DNA of 7,372 bases from assembly GCA_016184235.1 (NCBI GenBank), contig JACPDC010000135.1, positions 1-7,372 of the forward strand. The letters are read 5' to 3'. A program made the translations under genes and the position numbers. The notes under the pieces were generated by a model. The model was not told the DNA's origin. It was given only the letters and a program-made list of their open reading frames with translations, and did no database searches. The DNA comes from Deltaproteobacteria bacterium. Lineage in GTDB: Bacteria; Desulfobacterota; Binatia; UBA9968. Position 1 is the first letter of the stretch, and each line of letters starts with the position of its first letter. Of this stretch, positions 5,114-7,372 are shown piece by piece.

Positions 5114-6613
5114 TTACATCACGTCTGCCGGACGCTCGTATTTTGCCTTGCCTCTGCGCTCTTTGATCGTGGGGTAGGCGATGATTACTACAGTGAGCAC
5201 AACGAGGAAAATGACGCTGGGGAAAACCAGCCACTTGGCCCCGTAAGCCGCGGTCGAGATCCACAGATAGTTTTCCGCGATCTTACCCAGGATCAGTCCC
5301 AGGATCAGCGGCGGCCTCGGCCAGCCTTGCAGCACCATGTAGTAGCCCATGACGCCGAATATAAGGGTAACGATGAGATCGTTGAGGCTGTTATTGGCGG
5401 TGAAGGAGCCGATGAAGACGAGCATGAGAAGAAACGGGATGAGCAGCCCGCCGCGGATGAAGGTCAACGCGGCAAGCTGGTTCAGGATGAGGAAGCAGAC
5501 CGCGGCGACGATGAGATTGGCGATGATCAGAATCCAAACCATGGCGAAGGTCACATCGAGGCGCGTCTTGAGCATCTCCGGCCCCGGTTGAAGGCCGACG
5601 ATCAGCAAGGCGCCGAGGAGAAGGGCCATGGCGCCGCTGCCGGGGATGCCGAACGCCACTGTGGGAATGAGATCACCGCCCCGGGTGGAATTATTGGCCG
5701 CCCCCGGGCCCAAGACCCCTTCGATGGCGCCCTTTCCCGCCTGGTTTCTGTCTTTCAGGCCCTGCACGGCATGGCCATAGGCCATCCATTGGGCCACGTT
5801 GGCGCCCAGCACGGGAAGCACGCCGAAATAGACGCCGATGAGGCTGCAGCGCATCACCAGCCAGAAGTGGCGGAAGGTGTCCTTCACCCCCTCCATAACC
5901 CCGGTCAATTTTTCTTTGGGTTTCTCTGAGATGCTCGTGCCCCTGACCGCCAGATCGACGATTTCCGGAATGGCGAAGAGCCCTACGGTAACCGGGATGA
6001 TATCCAGGCGGTCCCAGAGATAGAGGGAGCCGAAGGTGTAACGCAGCGCCCCGGTCTGGGGATCGACGCCGATCGCGGCCAGCATAAGACCCAGGCCGCC
6101 CGCGAGCAGCCCCTTGACCAGGGATGGCCCGCTCAAAGTCCCGATAAAGGTGATTCCCATGATGGCGATGACAAAGAGCTCCGGCGAGCCGAAGAGGAGC
6201 ACCAGGGGCCGCATAATGGGGATGGATATGGCCAGGGACAAGGCGCCGATGGTCGCGCCTACGACAGAGCTCGTGATGGCCGCCCCTAACGCCCTGCCGG
6301 CCTCGCCCTTTTTGGACATGGGATAGCCGTCGAGGATGAGGGCGGCGGAGGAGCCCTCCCCGGGAATGCCGAACAGGATCGAGGTGATATCCCCGGTGGT
6401 TCCGGTCACGGCGAGCATCCCCAGCAGGAAGCAGAAGGCCTCCACGGGTTCCTTGATCGTGTAGGAGAAGGGCAGCATCAAGGCCAGGGTCGCGAGTCCT
6501 CCCAGCCCCGGGAGAAGGCCGACGAAGAAGCCGACCGTTATTCCGATCAGGAGATAGCCGAAGGCCGGCCAAGCCAGCACCTGCCAGAAACCACTGATGA
6601 AGGGATCGAGCAT
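5114..6613 (-). CDS. tctA: Tripartite tricarboxylate transporter permease, TctA family
   Basis: This 499-residue protein is the large membrane subunit of a TTT importer, which takes up organic acids delivered by a periplasmic receptor. It has the family's full length and internal two-fold motif arrangement. Near the N-terminus are GLLPGLGGLATLALMLPFSY (about 32-51) and FGIPGEGSSAALILDGYPM (81-99). The second half carries GVLPVLGANVAQWMAYG (264-280), GAANNSTRGGDLIPT with AFGIPGSGAMALLLGAL (304-336) and a PGPEM. The segment usually reading APE before the NN pair reads GPG here. The start at 6613 has AGAGGA at 6622-6627 with 8 nt spacing. It begins 26 bp after the receptor gene stop, so the two are co-transcribed. 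No tctB gene (small membrane subunit) lies between them or downstream. The substrate is not predictable from sequence. Confidence 0.93.
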   Translation of the reverse strand: MLDPFISGFWQVLAWPAFGYLLIGITVGFFVGLLPGLGGLATLALMLPFSYTIKEPVEAFCFLLGMLAVTGTTGDITSILFGIPGEGSSAALILDGYPMSKKGEAGRALGAAITSSVVGATIGALSLAISIPIMRPLVLLFGSPELFVIAIMGITFIGTLSGPSLVKGLLAGGLGLMLAAIGVDPQTGALRYTFGSLYLWDRLDIIPVTVGLFAIPEIVDLAVRGTSISEKPKEKLTGVMEGVKDTFRHFWLVMRCSLIGVYFGVLPVLGANVAQWMAYGHAVQGLKDRNQAGKGAIEGVLGPGAANNSTRGGDLIPTVAFGIPGSGAMALLLGALLIVGLQPGPEMLKTRLDVTFAMVWILIIANLIVAAVCFLILNQLAALTFIRGGLLIPFLLMLVFIGSFTANNSLNDLIVTLIFGVMGYYMVLQGWPRPPLILGLILGKIAENYLWISTAAYGAKWLVFPSVIFLVVLTVVIIAYPTIKERRGKAKYERPADVM

Positions 6614-6639
6614 GTCGTATGTCCTCTAGCTTTCCAGCG

Positions 6640-7372
6640 CTATTTTTTTCCCAGCATTTTCTTCATCCGCGCGACGGTCTCGGGAGGCTGGGACATGACC
6701 TCTTTAGCCAACGTTTCCATCTCCTCGCCGCTGGTCGGATCGATTTCGAGTTTTTTCTTCTCGGCGTCGCCCTTGACGTCCGGGCTGTTCACGACCTTGG
6801 CGAAGGCCTCGCGCAGGATCTTCAAGCGCTCCGGCGGCGTTCCCGGCGCCAGGACATAGGGACGTCCGAAGTCGCCGGCCGCCAGGGTTAAGGTGGCCAG
6901 GCGGCGCCCTCCCTCCGTCGCCTTGTACCGGTCCATCAGCTCATGGATGGTCGGGGCATCGGGAAGTTTGGGATCCCGTTTTCTTCCGGTTTGAAAGAGC
7001 ACGCGGACAAAACTCTGCTTACGCCAGGTGTGGAAAGGCTCGCGGGCGAAGAAGGCTGTGATGGTAAAGGCGCGGCATACGACCTCGCCTCGCTCCACCG
7101 CCAAGTCGATATCTTGCCCGGCCTGGTAGCCCATAACGACATTGAATTTTGTCCCGATCACTTCCTCTAGAAGCTTCGGAACCCAGTAGGCTGTCGAGGT
7201 CGTCCCGGTTGCCCCGCATTTGGGAGCCTCGGATGCCTTGCGCACGTCATCCATCGTCTTGTAAGGGGTATCCGCGCGCATGTAGAGGAGATGATTGGAG
7301 GTCACCGGGCTGCCGATCCAGCCGAACTTGTTCCAGTCAAACTTAACCTCCGTGCGGCCGATAAGCTGGTCG
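6640..7372 (-). CDS. TctC-family periplasmic solute receptor, 5' truncated by window edge
   Basis: The frame is open from the right edge to TAG at 6640-6642 and gives 243 residues of the C-terminal part. An internal GTG at 7305 could be mistaken for the start, but coding continues upstream with DQLIGRTEVKFDWNKFGWIG, the family's 'F-W-IG' stretch before the first substrate-loop strand. Later landmarks fit TctC/Bug-type receptors: DTPYKTMDDVRK, a KCGATGTTSTAYWVPKLLEE segment, FNVVMGYQAGQDIDLAVERGEV, LPDAPTIHELM, and a C-terminal PPERLKILREAFAKVVNSPDV helix. About 80-90 N-terminal residues including the secretion signal are missing. Several family-typical small residues are replaced, so it is a divergent member. 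It directly precedes the TctA permease and should supply it with bound carboxylate or related ligand. Confidence 0.85.
   Translation of the reverse strand, partial: DQLIGRTEVKFDWNKFGWIGSPVTSNHLLYMRADTPYKTMDDVRKASEAPKCGATGTTSTAYWVPKLLEEVIGTKFNVVMGYQAGQDIDLAVERGEVVCRAFTITAFFAREPFHTWRKQSFVRVLFQTGRKRDPKLPDAPTIHELMDRYKATEGGRRLATLTLAAGDFGRPYVLAPGTPPERLKILREAFAKVVNSPDVKGDAEKKKLEIDPTSGEEMETLAKEVMSQPPETVARMKKMLGKK

Noticed and set aside
5327..5929. Plus-strand 200-codon frame opposite the permease gene
   Set aside because: It is a shadow of transmembrane helix codons read in antisense, rich in His, Asp and Glu, and has no supporting ribosome binding site or homology.
5691..6572. Minus-strand 293-codon frame inside the permease gene
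   Set aside because: It is an out-of-frame Arg/Gly/His-rich translation of the same strand as the TctA gene, whose own frame has all family motifs.
7303..7305. GTG as the start of the TctC-type receptor
   Set aside because: The frame stays open and family-like for 22 more codons to the window edge, and a start here would remove the signal peptide and first lobe.

Overview
The window is GC-rich bacterial chromosomal DNA carrying parts of three functional blocks and no recognisable mobile element, RNA gene or CRISPR array. A B-family (ba3-type) heme-copper oxidase cassette lies next to a tripartite tricarboxylate transporter (TTT) receptor/permease pair and an ACMSD-like amidohydrolase. This mix fits an aerobic or microaerobic, environmental, possibly uncultivated lineage (the Rokubacteria/NC10/Desulfobacterota/Tectomicrobia type of gene content). 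That placement is inference from gene content, because no phylogenetic marker is present.

Left block (1-1739, minus strand): the N-terminal 120 residues of a creatinase/Xaa-Pro-peptidase-like M24 protein run off the left edge. It has a good ribosome binding site and a near-consensus sigma-70-type promoter (404-431). Upstream of that promoter is a degenerate 7-bp tandem repeat (452-507), then a small hairpin touching the stop codon of a 405-residue membrane protein. That protein joins an uncharacterised N-terminal membrane domain to a C-terminal DUF6498-like membrane domain.

Middle block (1849-4109, plus strand): a compact oxidase operon, divergent from the membrane protein gene. It encodes a 40-residue subunit IIa (cbaD), the CuA subunit II (cbaB, ATGA overlap with cbaD) and the catalytic subunit I (cbaA, 12 bp after cbaB). 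All heme and copper ligands and all the K-pathway proton-channel residues known from Thermus ba3 oxidase can be found. The cassette should encode a complete core enzyme that oxidises a c-type cytochrome or similar donor and reduces O2.

Right block (4129-7372, minus strand): a transporter operon read right to left. It holds a 5'-truncated TctC-type periplasmic receptor, a full-length TctA-type permease, and an amidohydrolase gene that is broken. The amidohydrolase lacks about 19-20 residues and shifts frame at an 8-bp sequence that fits both sides of the junction, as expected after a microhomology-mediated deletion of about 61 bp or an assembly collapse. No tctB lies between the receptor and permease genes. 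The oxidase operon and transporter operon converge with only 19 bp between stop codons.

I see no clearly new multi-gene system. The points most worth checking are the amidohydrolase junction, the complete miniature ba3 cassette with its tiny third subunit, the heptamer repeat, and the membrane-domain fusion divergent from the oxidase.
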